In this document: piece by piece, positions 1 to 6,035 of the stretch
Layout of the letters: the number at the start of each line of letters is the position of its first letter
Numbering within the stretch: position 1 is the first letter of the stretch
Origin: Methanobacteriota archaeon
Lineage (GTDB): Archaea > Halobacteriota > Methanosarcinia > Methanosarcinales > Methanosarcinaceae
Assembly: GCA_030837265.1 (NCBI GenBank)
Contig: JAUPKV010000196.1
Span: forward strand, 1-10,522
Reading direction: 5' to 3'
DNA: 10,522 nucleotides
Program-made: the position numbers and the translations under genes
The notes under the pieces: model-generated
The model's input: only the letters and a program-made list of their open reading frames with translations
Told to the model about the DNA's origin: nothing
Database searches by the model: none

Positions 1-569
1 ACACAGACCAGAAGGACCCCTATGCTCATGCCTGCATCCAGAGCGATGTTTAACATTTTCAAAGGTTTTGTTTCCAGGGAACAGAATGCAGTTCTGCTGT
101 TAGCTAAGGTATTCATTCGAATACCGTACCAGGCAACACTGTAGGATCCCAATATTCCCAGTATTGTCCAGGCAAGGATGATCAATACCCCGTTTAAAGG
201 TGTTTCCTGCAGGAAGCCATAGTAGAAGGCTATACAGGCTCCTATGAAAACAAACAATATTCCCAGTAATTTACCCTGCTGGATAAGATATGTCTTACAT
301 GTTTCGTAAATCGTGCTGGCCACATCCAGCATCGATTGATGGGCCTGAATTCTTCTTACCTTTATGAACTGGTAAAGACCGAATAGCATGCCTAATACAC
401 AGACGACAATACCGTAGAGCAGTAAATTATTCTGCTCCGGGCTCAAATTCGGAATCTTTAGATTCGCCTCACTTGCAGCCGCCATTGCTGGTGTCAGTGA
501 CAGCATGGCTAAGCAAAGTAGAGCATTGAGCGTTGCCTTAGCCATTTTATTTCTGGTTATTTTCTCCAT
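1..569 (-). CDS. hppA: Membrane-bound ion-translocating pyrophosphatase, N-terminal part (truncated by window edge)
   Basis: Membrane pyrophosphatases hydrolyse pyrophosphate to two phosphates and pump H+ or Na+ across the membrane. Reading leftward from ATG at 569 gives 189 codons with no stop, so the C-terminal majority of the roughly 670-residue enzyme lies outside the window. Residues 1-33 look like a signal peptide or first hydrophobic segment ending in an Ala-rich stretch (TPAMAAA). Hydrophobic helices follow at about 48-68, 101-120 and 126-149. Family-typical segments are VRRIQAHQ, the SYSVAWYGIRMNTLANSRTA region and GMSIGVLLV. The catalytic DVGADLVGK-type segment would be further downstream and is not seen. 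An alternative start is the in-frame ATG at residue 9. Whether it pumps H+ or Na+ cannot be decided from this part. Methanosarcina genomes carry such enzymes, and this one is transcribed alone from its own TATA box near 668. Confidence 0.9.
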   Translation of the reverse strand, partial: MEKITRNKMAKATLNALLCLAMLSLTPAMAAASEANLKIPNLSPEQNNLLLYGIVVCVLGMLFGLYQFIKVRRIQAHQSMLDVASTIYETCKTYLIQQGKLLGILFVFIGACIAFYYGFLQETPLNGVLIILAWTILGILGSYSVAWYGIRMNTLANSRTAFCSLETKPLKMLNIALDAGMSIGVLLVC

Positions 570-590
570 TTAGCCGATCACTTCTCTCAT
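570..590 (-). other. Possible six-codon upstream ORF abutting the pyrophosphatase start
   Basis: In the pyrophosphatase leader an ATG at 590 opens a reading frame for MREVIG. Its TAA stop (572-570) is immediately followed by the ATG of the main gene. A weak purine-rich AAAGAG lies just upstream. This could couple translation of the main gene to the leader peptide, or be chance. There is no other support. Confidence 0.2.
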
Positions 591-660
591 GATCTCTTTA
601 AAAAATAAATTCAAATGTTAATTGGTTAAACCTAGTTCTCGACGAAAGCTTAAACAGTTA

Positions 661-674
661 TTATTTATATAAAC
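661..674 (-). promoter_or_regulatory. Archaeal TATA box for the pyrophosphatase gene
   Basis: Read on the minus strand, TTTATATAAATA is a close match to the archaeal TATA consensus. With the usual 22-27 nt spacing, transcription would start near 640, giving a leader of about 70 nt. This is consistent with the single downstream gene starting at 569. Confidence 0.55.
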
Positions 675-949
675 TTTTTTACTCTTTTGGCCGAATTAAT
701 GATTTCTGCATTTGTTAGTATGAGAACCCTTTCTTTCACTAATATATGTTTTCCCATCTGCTGATATAGCTAAAATACAAATCCAGATGAAGCGGCAAGC
801 ACTTTCTTCAAACTGATACTATAGTTTTTCCTATGATTTGATGCAAAGAAACCATAAATCTATAAGATACGGCATATTGTAAAGAGAATAAAATCAAAAA
901 TGTAAACAGGTACTTGCCGAGAAATATTGATCCACTTTCCCAGCCAAAG
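675..949. other. Divergent intergenic region, no gene seen
   Basis: AT-rich spacer between the leftward pyrophosphatase gene and the rightward winged-helix gene. Only very short reading frames occur on either strand. I see no RNA gene and no strong repeat. It carries the upstream promoter regions of both genes. Confidence 0.5.
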
Positions 950-961
950 TACTATATAGTA
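950..961 (+). promoter_or_regulatory. Palindromic TATA-type promoter element of the winged-helix gene
   Basis: TACTATATAGTA is a perfect 12-bp palindrome with a TATATA core. It lies about 80-105 bp before the candidate start codons, so transcription would begin near 985 with a leader of 60-80 nt. The dyad symmetry also makes it a possible binding site for a dimeric regulator, but that is inference. Confidence 0.45.
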
Positions 962-1065
962 TTAAATTTTGAATAAAATCTCCACATATACAGGAAAAAG
1001 GTTTTTATTCAAGTTGCAAGAAATTATATTCTGTTTTTCAAATGAAAATAAGATCAGTGGTAAAT

Positions 1066-1284
1066 ATGACAGAATATATGACCCTGAAGATTGGAGAAGC
1101 CGCAGGATTAGTATATCACAGGCTAAAAGAAGGCGAATGCAGTTTGAATCAGATAAAAACCCACCTGAGTAGTAATGGCATTGATTCCCAGCTGGCTCTA
1201 ATGGCGGTTGGGTGGCTTGCCAGGGAGGACAAGATAACTCTCAGCAGGGAATCTAACCGGTGGTCTGTACGATTGAATGAGTAA
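1066..1284 (+). CDS. Small winged helix-turn-helix protein (DUF2582-like)
   Basis: A 72-residue protein made almost entirely of one winged-helix fold. The segment MTLKIGEAAGLVYHRLKEG is followed by a helix-turn-helix (CSLNQIKTHLSSNGIDSQLALMAV), the hallmark GWLAREDKI, and a short beta wing (TLSRESNRWSVRLNE). This order and length match the DUF2582 family (PF10771), common in methanogens and bacteria, whose function is not established. Nucleic-acid binding is inferred from the fold. The start is uncertain: ATG 1042 (80 residues) has no ribosome site, ATG 1066 has a weak GGT-containing site and fits the family length, and ATG 1078 is also in frame. The gene stands alone on the plus strand, convergent with the gene ending at 1423. 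Confidence 0.8.
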   Translation: MTEYMTLKIGEAAGLVYHRLKEGECSLNQIKTHLSSNGIDSQLALMAVGWLAREDKITLSRESNRWSVRLNE

Positions 1285-1337
1285 TCTATAGAGGCAGGTT
1301 AAAAAGTCAAATAAGTCAGTGGAAATTTACTCTTGAA

Positions 1338-1373
1338 TGCTAGCTTGTAGAATTCCTTTTAAAAAAGCTAGCA
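1338..1373. terminator. Hairpin between convergent genes
   Basis: A perfect 9-bp inverted repeat, TGCTAGCTT and AAGCTAGCA, separated by 18 AT-rich bases. It lies 53 bp after the winged-helix stop and 49 bp beyond the stop of the opposing gene, so it could mark the 3' end of either transcript. There is no strong U-run directly after the stem in either direction, so intrinsic termination is uncertain. Confidence 0.4.
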
Positions 1374-1422
1374 GACTTAAGAACATTTATTGGGTGAAGG
1401 GCTCAAAATAGGCAAGGAGAGC

Positions 1423-1881
1423 TTAGCTGACTCCCCTTACTTGCAGTAGCTGAAACTCGATTTCGTCCGGAACTGTTGCCAAAAAAACGAAAGCATTATA
1501 TCCGAGTTTCTGAATTTCTTTGATTGCGTTTGCCTGAACTTCATTCAAATCTCTTGAATCACTTACAATACAGAAAGATTTTCTATTTCCTGTATTTACA
1601 AGGAAATTAAAAACGCTGCCGTGAGTATTTAAAAATGCAACCAGATCTTTTAATTCATCCCAGGTGTTGCACATGTGCAGGTTCTTGGTACCCATGTTTT
1701 CTACATACCAGTCCCGGCTCACATATGAGTAGGAGGCATATTGCTCGTTTAGTTCGTCAAAGGCTTTGGTGATTTTATTGAGATCTTTCTTCAGGTTAAC
1801 CCACTTCCAATTCTGCATTGTGAAATAACGGGCTGCAACGATCTCAAATATTGCCTGCTTGTCTTCATTTTCAAGTCTCAT
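1423..1881 (-). CDS. Unrecognised 152-residue protein, cotranscribed with the dihydropteroate synthase-like gene
   Basis: I do not recognise the family. The protein is soluble, with no signal peptide or membrane segment. The first ~50 residues are mostly helical and charged (ENEDKQAIFEIVAARYF, then NLKKDLNKITKAFDELNEQY). A middle part is rich in aromatics (YASYSYVSRDWYVENMG). The C-terminal half alternates strands and helices (FNFLVNTGNRKSFCIVSDS, ANAIKEIQKLGYNAFVFLATV, EFQLLQV), suggesting a small alpha/beta fold. No catalytic motif is evident. The start is supported by GGAG nine bases upstream of ATG. It begins 31 nt after the upstream gene's stop in the same direction, so the two are probably one operon. 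A role linked to pterin or C1 metabolism is only guilt by association. Confidence 0.8.
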   Translation of the reverse strand: MRLENEDKQAIFEIVAARYFTMQNWKWVNLKKDLNKITKAFDELNEQYASYSYVSRDWYVENMGTKNLHMCNTWDELKDLVAFLNTHGSVFNFLVNTGNRKSFCIVSDSRDLNEVQANAIKEIQKLGYNAFVFLATVPDEIEFQLLQVRGVS

Positions 1882-1912
1882 CTCTCAAGTCTCCTATTTT
1901 GTCTGATTTCTC

Positions 1913-3394
1913 TCAGAATATATCGTCCTGGGCATAACTTCTGTTAAAGTGCAGGGCAAGTTCGGCTTTTTCCAATTCTCTCCCAAGATATGCTGCATGA
2001 TCCAGGCGGGAGATTATCTCCAATTCAAGCAGTGTGTCCATAACTTCCCTGGCATTCTTTCCCACTACTGAAGCTTTCTCATGTTCAGCTACTATTAATC
2101 CACCTTCTCCGCTGATGCTATCAGGTACTATCCGGATAAGAATAGGACCTGCAGGATCTGTCCGCCAATTCTTTGCAGATTTGGCCTGAATTGCGTTTTT
2201 CGGAAGAGGAAATGTAGGACGTCTGCGTTTTTCTTTAATACAGAGCAAATCCAGCCCAAGATCTTTTGGAGAGCTTTCTCTTAAACTGGAGAGCTGCATC
2301 ATCTGCGAGGCCGTTTTAAGTTCTCGGATTGAACCTTGAGCCTTGTCGCTAAACTCAGGGGTGAAAAGGATACCTGCACCTACTTCTTTTCCTATTCCGC
2401 AGAGTGTCGCATTAACTCCGATGCTATCTACATCCATAAGTTCAGTTACGTTGCCGACTCCATAGAATACGGGAATTTGGGGGTACATCCTGTGAAACTC
2501 ATAATAGCGGACAATAGACATTGTTATGTTGTGACCAATAGGGTCAAGTACGGGATCGGCTATTATTTTCTCAATTCCAAGCCTATAAGCAGCTTCGATA
2601 TTTCGGACAAGGCTCTCAAGACTCTTATCCTCATCCGGAATTATCACGGCAGCAATTCCTGCACTGGCAACAATCGGGCCGGAAGTTTCCATATTTGTAC
2701 TGTTCAGACTTAGTACAAGGTCTACTCCTGCATTTACTCCTTCTTTTATTAACTCGGGGTCAAGAGTATCTATGCTTATTGGGGCATCGGTAAGTGTTTT
2801 TGCGAGGGATACGTTTTTTCGAACCTGTTCAGGCATGGTATTAAGGGTGGCCCCAAGGTCGATTATATCTGCTCCCCGGGCGATAAAAGCTTCGATTCTT
2901 TCCTGAAGCGTCTGAGGATCCATTTCCAGGGCTCCGACAATTTCTCCCATTACTTTCATGCACGCTCCCCCTCCTATTTTTATTCTTTTTAATGTGAAAA
3001 AAGTAGCAGTTGTTTCTTCGATTTTCTTGAGAAGATCTTTAGCCAGTTTTTCTCTGATGTCTACGAGGAGCTCACATGCCGGTATTTTTTCTGAGAATTC
3101 TGTCTTTTCAGCATAGGGTAGCACGAAACTGAGGTCATAGGCATGCTTAGGCCCAAGTCTAATTTTACTGCCCAGCATTTCAGAAGCCTTTGAAAAATTC
3201 CCTGATACGAGCCCTGGGATAAGGATAAGATCGTATTTTTTAGAGAGGTTTGCTTCCTCAAAGGCTTTAATAAGCTTTTTTGGAGTAATAAAGGCGGCAA
3301 TGTCAATGTCCATAACGAGAACGTCAGCTTTATCTCCAGCTGCTTCTCTTACGGTTTTTTCAGCAAGCCGCCCTGTTGCAACCAAAATTTTCAT
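1913..3394 (-). CDS. Dihydropteroate synthase-like protein (methanogen TIGR00284-type)
   Basis: A 493-residue three-part protein. Residues 1-130 form an archaeal N-terminal domain (starts [14 protein letters not shown], includes [13 protein letters not shown]). Residues 140-370 are a TIM barrel related to dihydropteroate synthase, with GADIIDLGA (174-182), [19 protein letters not shown] (205-223), [12 protein letters not shown] (277-288) and YGVGNVTEL (311-319). Residues 405-493 resemble the C-terminal domain often attached to these proteins (DUF4346-like; [16 protein letters not shown]). True dihydropteroate synthase joins a pterin to p-aminobenzoate. Methanogens make tetrahydromethanopterin by a variant route, and the exact reaction of this family is, as far as I know, not settled. 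ATG 3394 lacks a clear ribosome site; a T-rich stretch about 25-30 nt upstream could allow a leaderless start. It lies 113 bp downstream of ftsZ2 and 31 bp upstream of the 152-residue gene. Confidence 0.88.
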   Translation of the reverse strand: MKILVATGRLAEKTVREAAGDKADVLVMDIDIAAFITPKKLIKAFEEANLSKKYDLILIPGLVSGNFSKASEMLGSKIRLGPKHAYDLSFVLPYAEKTEFSEKIPACELLVDIREKLAKDLLKKIEETTATFFTLKRIKIGGGACMKVMGEIVGALEMDPQTLQERIEAFIARGADIIDLGATLNTMPEQVRKNVSLAKTLTDAPISIDTLDPELIKEGVNAGVDLVLSLNSTNMETSGPIVASAGIAAVIIPDEDKSLESLVRNIEAAYRLGIEKIIADPVLDPIGHNITMSIVRYYEFHRMYPQIPVFYGVGNVTELMDVDSIGVNATLCGIGKEVGAGILFTPEFSDKAQGSIRELKTASQMMQLSSLRESSPKDLGLDLLCIKEKRRRPTFPLPKNAIQAKSAKNWRTDPAGPILIRIVPDSISGEGGLIVAEHEKASVVGKNAREVMDTLLELEIISRLDHAAYLGRELEKAELALHFNRSYAQDDIF

Positions 3395-3437
3395 ACTTTT
3401 TTAGATAGAATCGCTAATAAAAAAGAGTATCGTCTAC

Positions 3438-3455
3438 ACCCTTAAAATAAAGGGT
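3438..3455 (-). terminator. Weak hairpin between ftsZ2 and the dihydropteroate synthase-like gene
   Basis: ACCCTT and AAGGGT form a 6-bp stem with a 6-base loop, and on the minus strand a run of six T (3424-3419) follows 13 bases later. This could end ftsZ2 transcripts or attenuate readthrough into the next gene. Stem length and spacing are poor for an intrinsic terminator. Confidence 0.25.
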
Positions 3456-3507
3456 ATAGGGTTGAAAACCTGAATTTCATTTTGATATATGGGTTTAACT
3501 CAACCTA

Positions 3508-4689
3508 TTAATTTATAAAATCAATTATCGAATCATCATTCCTTTTCTTGAGAATTCCCGTATTATTCCCTCTCCTGCCCCCCGGAACTATTTTTCCGAA
3601 CCTTTTTTCCTGTACAGGATTTTTTTCGGTATTGGATTCGAAAATTCCAGGCCCCGTATGCGGCCCGAGGATTTGAGCTGACTGGACCCCTGTCATGATA
3701 GCCATTACCCTGACCTTTCCTTCATAATCTTCTCTTATCCTTGCACCCCAGATGACATTAGCACCCGAAGAGAGCTCATAGGTAAGCATGGAGGCGATTT
3801 CTTCGGCTTCCTTCAGACTAAGGTCAGGCCCTCCGGTTACATGGATCAGGCTTCCGGTTGCGCCTTTGTAATCAACATCAAGTAAGGGGTGATTCAGAGC
3901 AGTGCGTACTACCTCAGTGCTCTTATCCTGGTTTTTTGACTCTCCTACCAGCATGACTGCAACCCCGCCGCAGCTCATAATAGTTCTAATATCTGCATAG
4001 TCAAGGTTTATCAGAGAGGGCACTGTGATTGTTTCTGTAATCCCTTTTACTGTTTCGGCAATCAACTGGTCCATTACGGAAAATGCCTGATCGATAGGAA
4101 GATTTGGTACATAGTCAAGCAGCCTGTTATTATCCAGGACAATTACCGTATCTGCTGCCCTGCGAAGTTCTTCGAGACCCTCTTCAGCTTTGAATATGCG
4201 AGCTCTTTCTACTCTGAAAGGACTGGAGACCATTCCTACGACAATTGCTCCCTGTTCTTTTGCAACTTCAGCGACTACCGGAGCAACACCTGTTCCTGTT
4301 CCTCCTCCCAGACCTGCAGTGATGAAAACCAGGTCTACGTCCTTCAGTACTTCTTCAAGAGTGCCTCTAGCAAGCTCAGCAGCCTTTTTTCCTGTTTCGG
4401 GATAGCCACCGGCTCCTAATCCCCTTGTGAGAGTTTTCCCCACCAGGATCTTCTTGTCGGCCCTGACATTATCAAGATGCTGTTTATCGGTATTGATACA
4501 GACTGTTTCCGCACCTTCGATTCCTATGTTATAAAGCCGGTTAACAGTATTATTTCCTGCACCCCCGCATCCGATAATCATGATTCTCGGCTGACCGAAT
4601 TCTTCGAATTCTTCATCAGGGGAGGAATTTTTTCGGTATTCTTTCTCTTTTTCACTGAACTTCATTGCTTCCTGTACTATAGATTGCAA
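3508..4689 (-). CDS. ftsZ2: Cell division GTPase FtsZ, archaeal FtsZ2 type
   Basis: A tubulin homologue that polymerises with GTP to form the division ring at mid-cell. The 393 residues show a short charged N-terminal tail (1-32), the GTPase domain starting [19 protein letters not shown] (34-52), the tubulin signature GGGTGTG (128-134), and the T7 loop NLDYADI (228-234) with the catalytic acidic residues. The C-terminal domain follows to about 343 ([20 protein letters not shown]). A linker of about 45 residues leads to a hydrophobic tail, SIIDFIN, the likely partner-binding peptide. Compared from memory with Haloferax proteins it matches FtsZ2 (MQxIVxEAM start, [19 protein letters not shown]) rather than FtsZ1. 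Consistently, it is not next to secE-spt5. The start is TTG, supported by GAGGGG five bases upstream and by the conserved [12 protein letters not shown] at residue 9 is an alternative. Confidence 0.95.
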   Translation of the reverse strand: MQSIVQEAMKFSEKEKEYRKNSSPDEEFEEFGQPRIMIIGCGGAGNNTVNRLYNIGIEGAETVCINTDKQHLDNVRADKKILVGKTLTRGLGAGGYPETGKKAAELARGTLEEVLKDVDLVFITAGLGGGTGTGVAPVVAEVAKEQGAIVVGMVSSPFRVERARIFKAEEGLEELRRAADTVIVLDNNRLLDYVPNLPIDQAFSVMDQLIAETVKGITETITVPSLINLDYADIRTIMSCGGVAVMLVGESKNQDKSTEVVRTALNHPLLDVDYKGATGSLIHVTGGPDLSLKEAEEIASMLTYELSSGANVIWGARIREDYEGKVRVMAIMTGVQSAQILGPHTGPGIFESNTEKNPVQEKRFGKIVPGGRRGNNTGILKKRNDDSIIDFIN

Positions 4690-4694
4690 TTAAT

Positions 4695-4700
4695 CCCCTC
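4695..4700 (-). promoter_or_regulatory. Ribosome binding site that decides the TTG start of ftsZ2
   Basis: GAGGGG on the minus strand lies five bases before TTG at 4689. No comparable site precedes the in-frame ATG at residue 9. Together with the conserved N-terminal peptide, this favours the TTG start. Confidence 0.65.
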
Positions 4701-4865
4701 ACTGGATTTTTCTATACTCATATCTTGTTGACTCCCCGCTCTTTTAATGGGGGCATGTATCGGCATTAATATTAAGCGGAGCTGTTGGAAACCTTCAAAG
4801 ACATTGAAAGTTTTTTCATCCGTTATCTTTAATAAGTTGACACTCATCTGAACTTAAACATTTCG

Positions 4866-4914
4866 GACATATTTAAACAAAGTTTTTAAATTGTATATCA
4901 AGTTTAAATATGTC
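4866..4914. promoter_or_regulatory. Perfect 13-bp inverted repeat with TATA-like arms upstream of ftsZ2
   Basis: GACATATTTAAAC (4866-4878) and its exact reverse complement GTTTAAATATGTC (4902-4914) flank a 23-base AT-rich spacer. Each arm contains a TTTAAATA-like TATA element, one facing ftsZ2 and one facing the gene-poor region. It may be a divergent promoter pair or an operator. For ftsZ2 the leader would be about 150 nt. A large RNA hairpin is possible but less natural, because the spacer is long and unstructured. Confidence 0.45.
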
Positions 4915-5516
4915 AGCCACAAATCTCATATATTCTCTGTTTTCTTTCCTTTTATTACTGGGTTCTCAAAAAGGAAGAAAAAACGTGTCGAAAATTTTAT
5001 ATACAGTTGCGCTCTATATCCTTACTACAGCCGCATTACAATATTCTCAAGAACCTAAATTCTCAGGAAAGTATGCTGATAACTTAAGTCAGGGCAAGAT
5101 TGTGCAACGTTTTTCTATAATATTGGGGTCATGCTCGACCTAAAATACTAGTAATGATGTCCCTGAAAACCTTTTTATTATGCCCTTCGAGCCAAGATCT
5201 TTTGAATTTAATGAGACTGTTAATATTATTACCTTTTAGTATTATTCCCCACTAAAAAGCTTTTTCGGTATTATTCTAAAATTAACGGCTCTTGATAAGT
5301 TTTTCTAATTAAAAAAATATAAATTTATAAAAATACTTAAAATATTTGTAACCTTTTTTAATAAGTATTTTACCTGGTGAGTTACTGAAGTTTGATCTGT
5401 TCAATAGAAATAATAAAAGAATCCTGTTAATAAAAATGATTTTTTATTATAACATTCACTTAATGTACATATTCAATCAGGAAAATAATTCTAATGTAAT
5501 ATAAATGCCCAAAATT
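4915..5516. other. Gene-poor AT-rich spacer, no supported gene
   Basis: About 600 bp without a convincing coding region on either strand. It contains small dyads: TTTTAGT/ACTAAAA (5234-5257) and AAAATACTTA/TAAGTATTTT (see separate entry). T-rich runs occur on both strands. A non-coding RNA driven by the rightward TATA element near 4903-4911 is possible but unsupported. Confidence 0.4.
5330..5371. repeat. 10-bp inverted repeat in AT-rich spacer
   Basis: AAAATACTTA (5330-5339) and TAAGTATTTT (5362-5371) are exact reverse complements with 22 bases between. The base composition is so AT-rich that chance cannot be excluded. It could act as a terminator for transcription entering from the left. 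Confidence 0.3.
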
Positions 5517-5554
5517 AGTCTTCTTGAGGGAGCGTAGCAACCGAAAATGACAGC
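5517..5554 (+). repeat. 38-bp repeat A, copy 1
   Basis: Matches 7525-7562 in the same orientation at 34 of 38 positions; the shared core is TCTTGAGGGAGC, then TAGC, then ACCGAAAA, then GACAGC. It is much richer in GC than the surrounding DNA. An inverted repeat ATTGCGAT/ATCGCAAT (5560-5567 and 5611-5618) follows directly. No coding frame explains it, so it is likely a dispersed non-coding element. Confidence 0.7.
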
Positions 5555-5618
5555 AGGCTATTGCGATTATATTTCAACTCTCAGAGTGTATTCATTTTCT
5601 ATGATCCTATATCGCAAT

Positions 5619-5856
5619 TCATGTGCAAAGCCTCCTAAACCTTAGGAGCGAGCCTCATCTCAACAATATAATCATGTTGCTCATAAGTGATATCACTTAC
5701 TAACTAATAATCTGAAGTGGGAATTTAGACTAATACTTCTTAATTTAATACTTACTCGACATTTTTTCACCTCTTATATATGCAAAGGCCGTTTGCTTCG
5801 CAAACGTGAAAGACAGGTTAAGTAAACTAGTACGGTTTCACTGTTTTTTATTCTAA
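5619..5856 (+). repeat. Direct repeat B, copy 1, upstream of the TIR gene
   Basis: About 238 bp, related along its length to 7262-7500. The left two thirds are diverged but alignable, with shared blocks such as ATGTTGCTCA and GACTAA. The last ~80 bp differ by about four substitutions and one single-base indel and include an exact 32-base match at 5778-5809. That match contains a perfect 7-bp hairpin, CGTTTGC-TTC-GCAAACG (5790-5806). Copy 1 also has its own hairpin, CTCCTAA-ACC-TTAGGAG (5632-5648). The repeat ends in a T-run (GTTTTTTATT) like a 3' transcript end. It may be the leftover downstream flank of an earlier gene at this site. Confidence 0.75.
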
Positions 5857-5923
5857 GAGCCTGTCCGTAAAGATTGTTACCTGTATTAAACAGATAATTT
5901 ACGCATCTAAAACGAATATGCGG

Positions 5924-5931
5924 ATAATATA
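5924..5931 (+). promoter_or_regulatory. Possible TATA box of the TIR-FGE gene
   Basis: ATAATATA lies about 105 bp before the start codon, just beyond repeat B copy 1. Transcription would begin near 5955 with an AT-rich leader of about 80 nt. The surroundings are AT-rich, so the call is weak. Confidence 0.25.
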
Positions 5932-6035
5932 GAACTGTTCCAACTTTCAAATTAAATGCAAAATTATTTGAGCTTTAACGATGATTTTTTTCAGAATTCA
6001 AAAGTTCAAAAGATTACCTAGGGAAGCAAGGTAAG

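Noticed and set aside
969..1172. 67-codon frame overlapping the winged-helix gene
   Set aside because: It overlaps in another frame a gene with clear DUF2582 family motifs, and its own translation is low-complexity and basic with no ribosome site.
1405..1443. Imperfect dyad AAGGAGA/TCCCCTT at the end of the 152-residue gene
   Set aside because: One mismatch in seven pairs and overlap with coding sequence; no U-run, so not listed as a terminator.
2336..2713. 125-codon frame on the opposite strand inside the dihydropteroate synthase-like gene
   Set aside because: Antisense shadow of a gene with strong family motifs.
4910..5143. Rightward 77-codon frame with a hydrophobic N-terminus
   Set aside because: Its only ATG lies within the right arm of the inverted repeat and its TATA-like element, so a transcript from that promoter would start after the start codon. 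There is no ribosome site, and the latter half has no recognisable protein pattern.
5855..5872. GAGCCTGTCCGTAA, resembling the end of an insertion sequence
   Set aside because: No matching inverted end, target duplication or transposase is present in the window; the similarity is only an impression.
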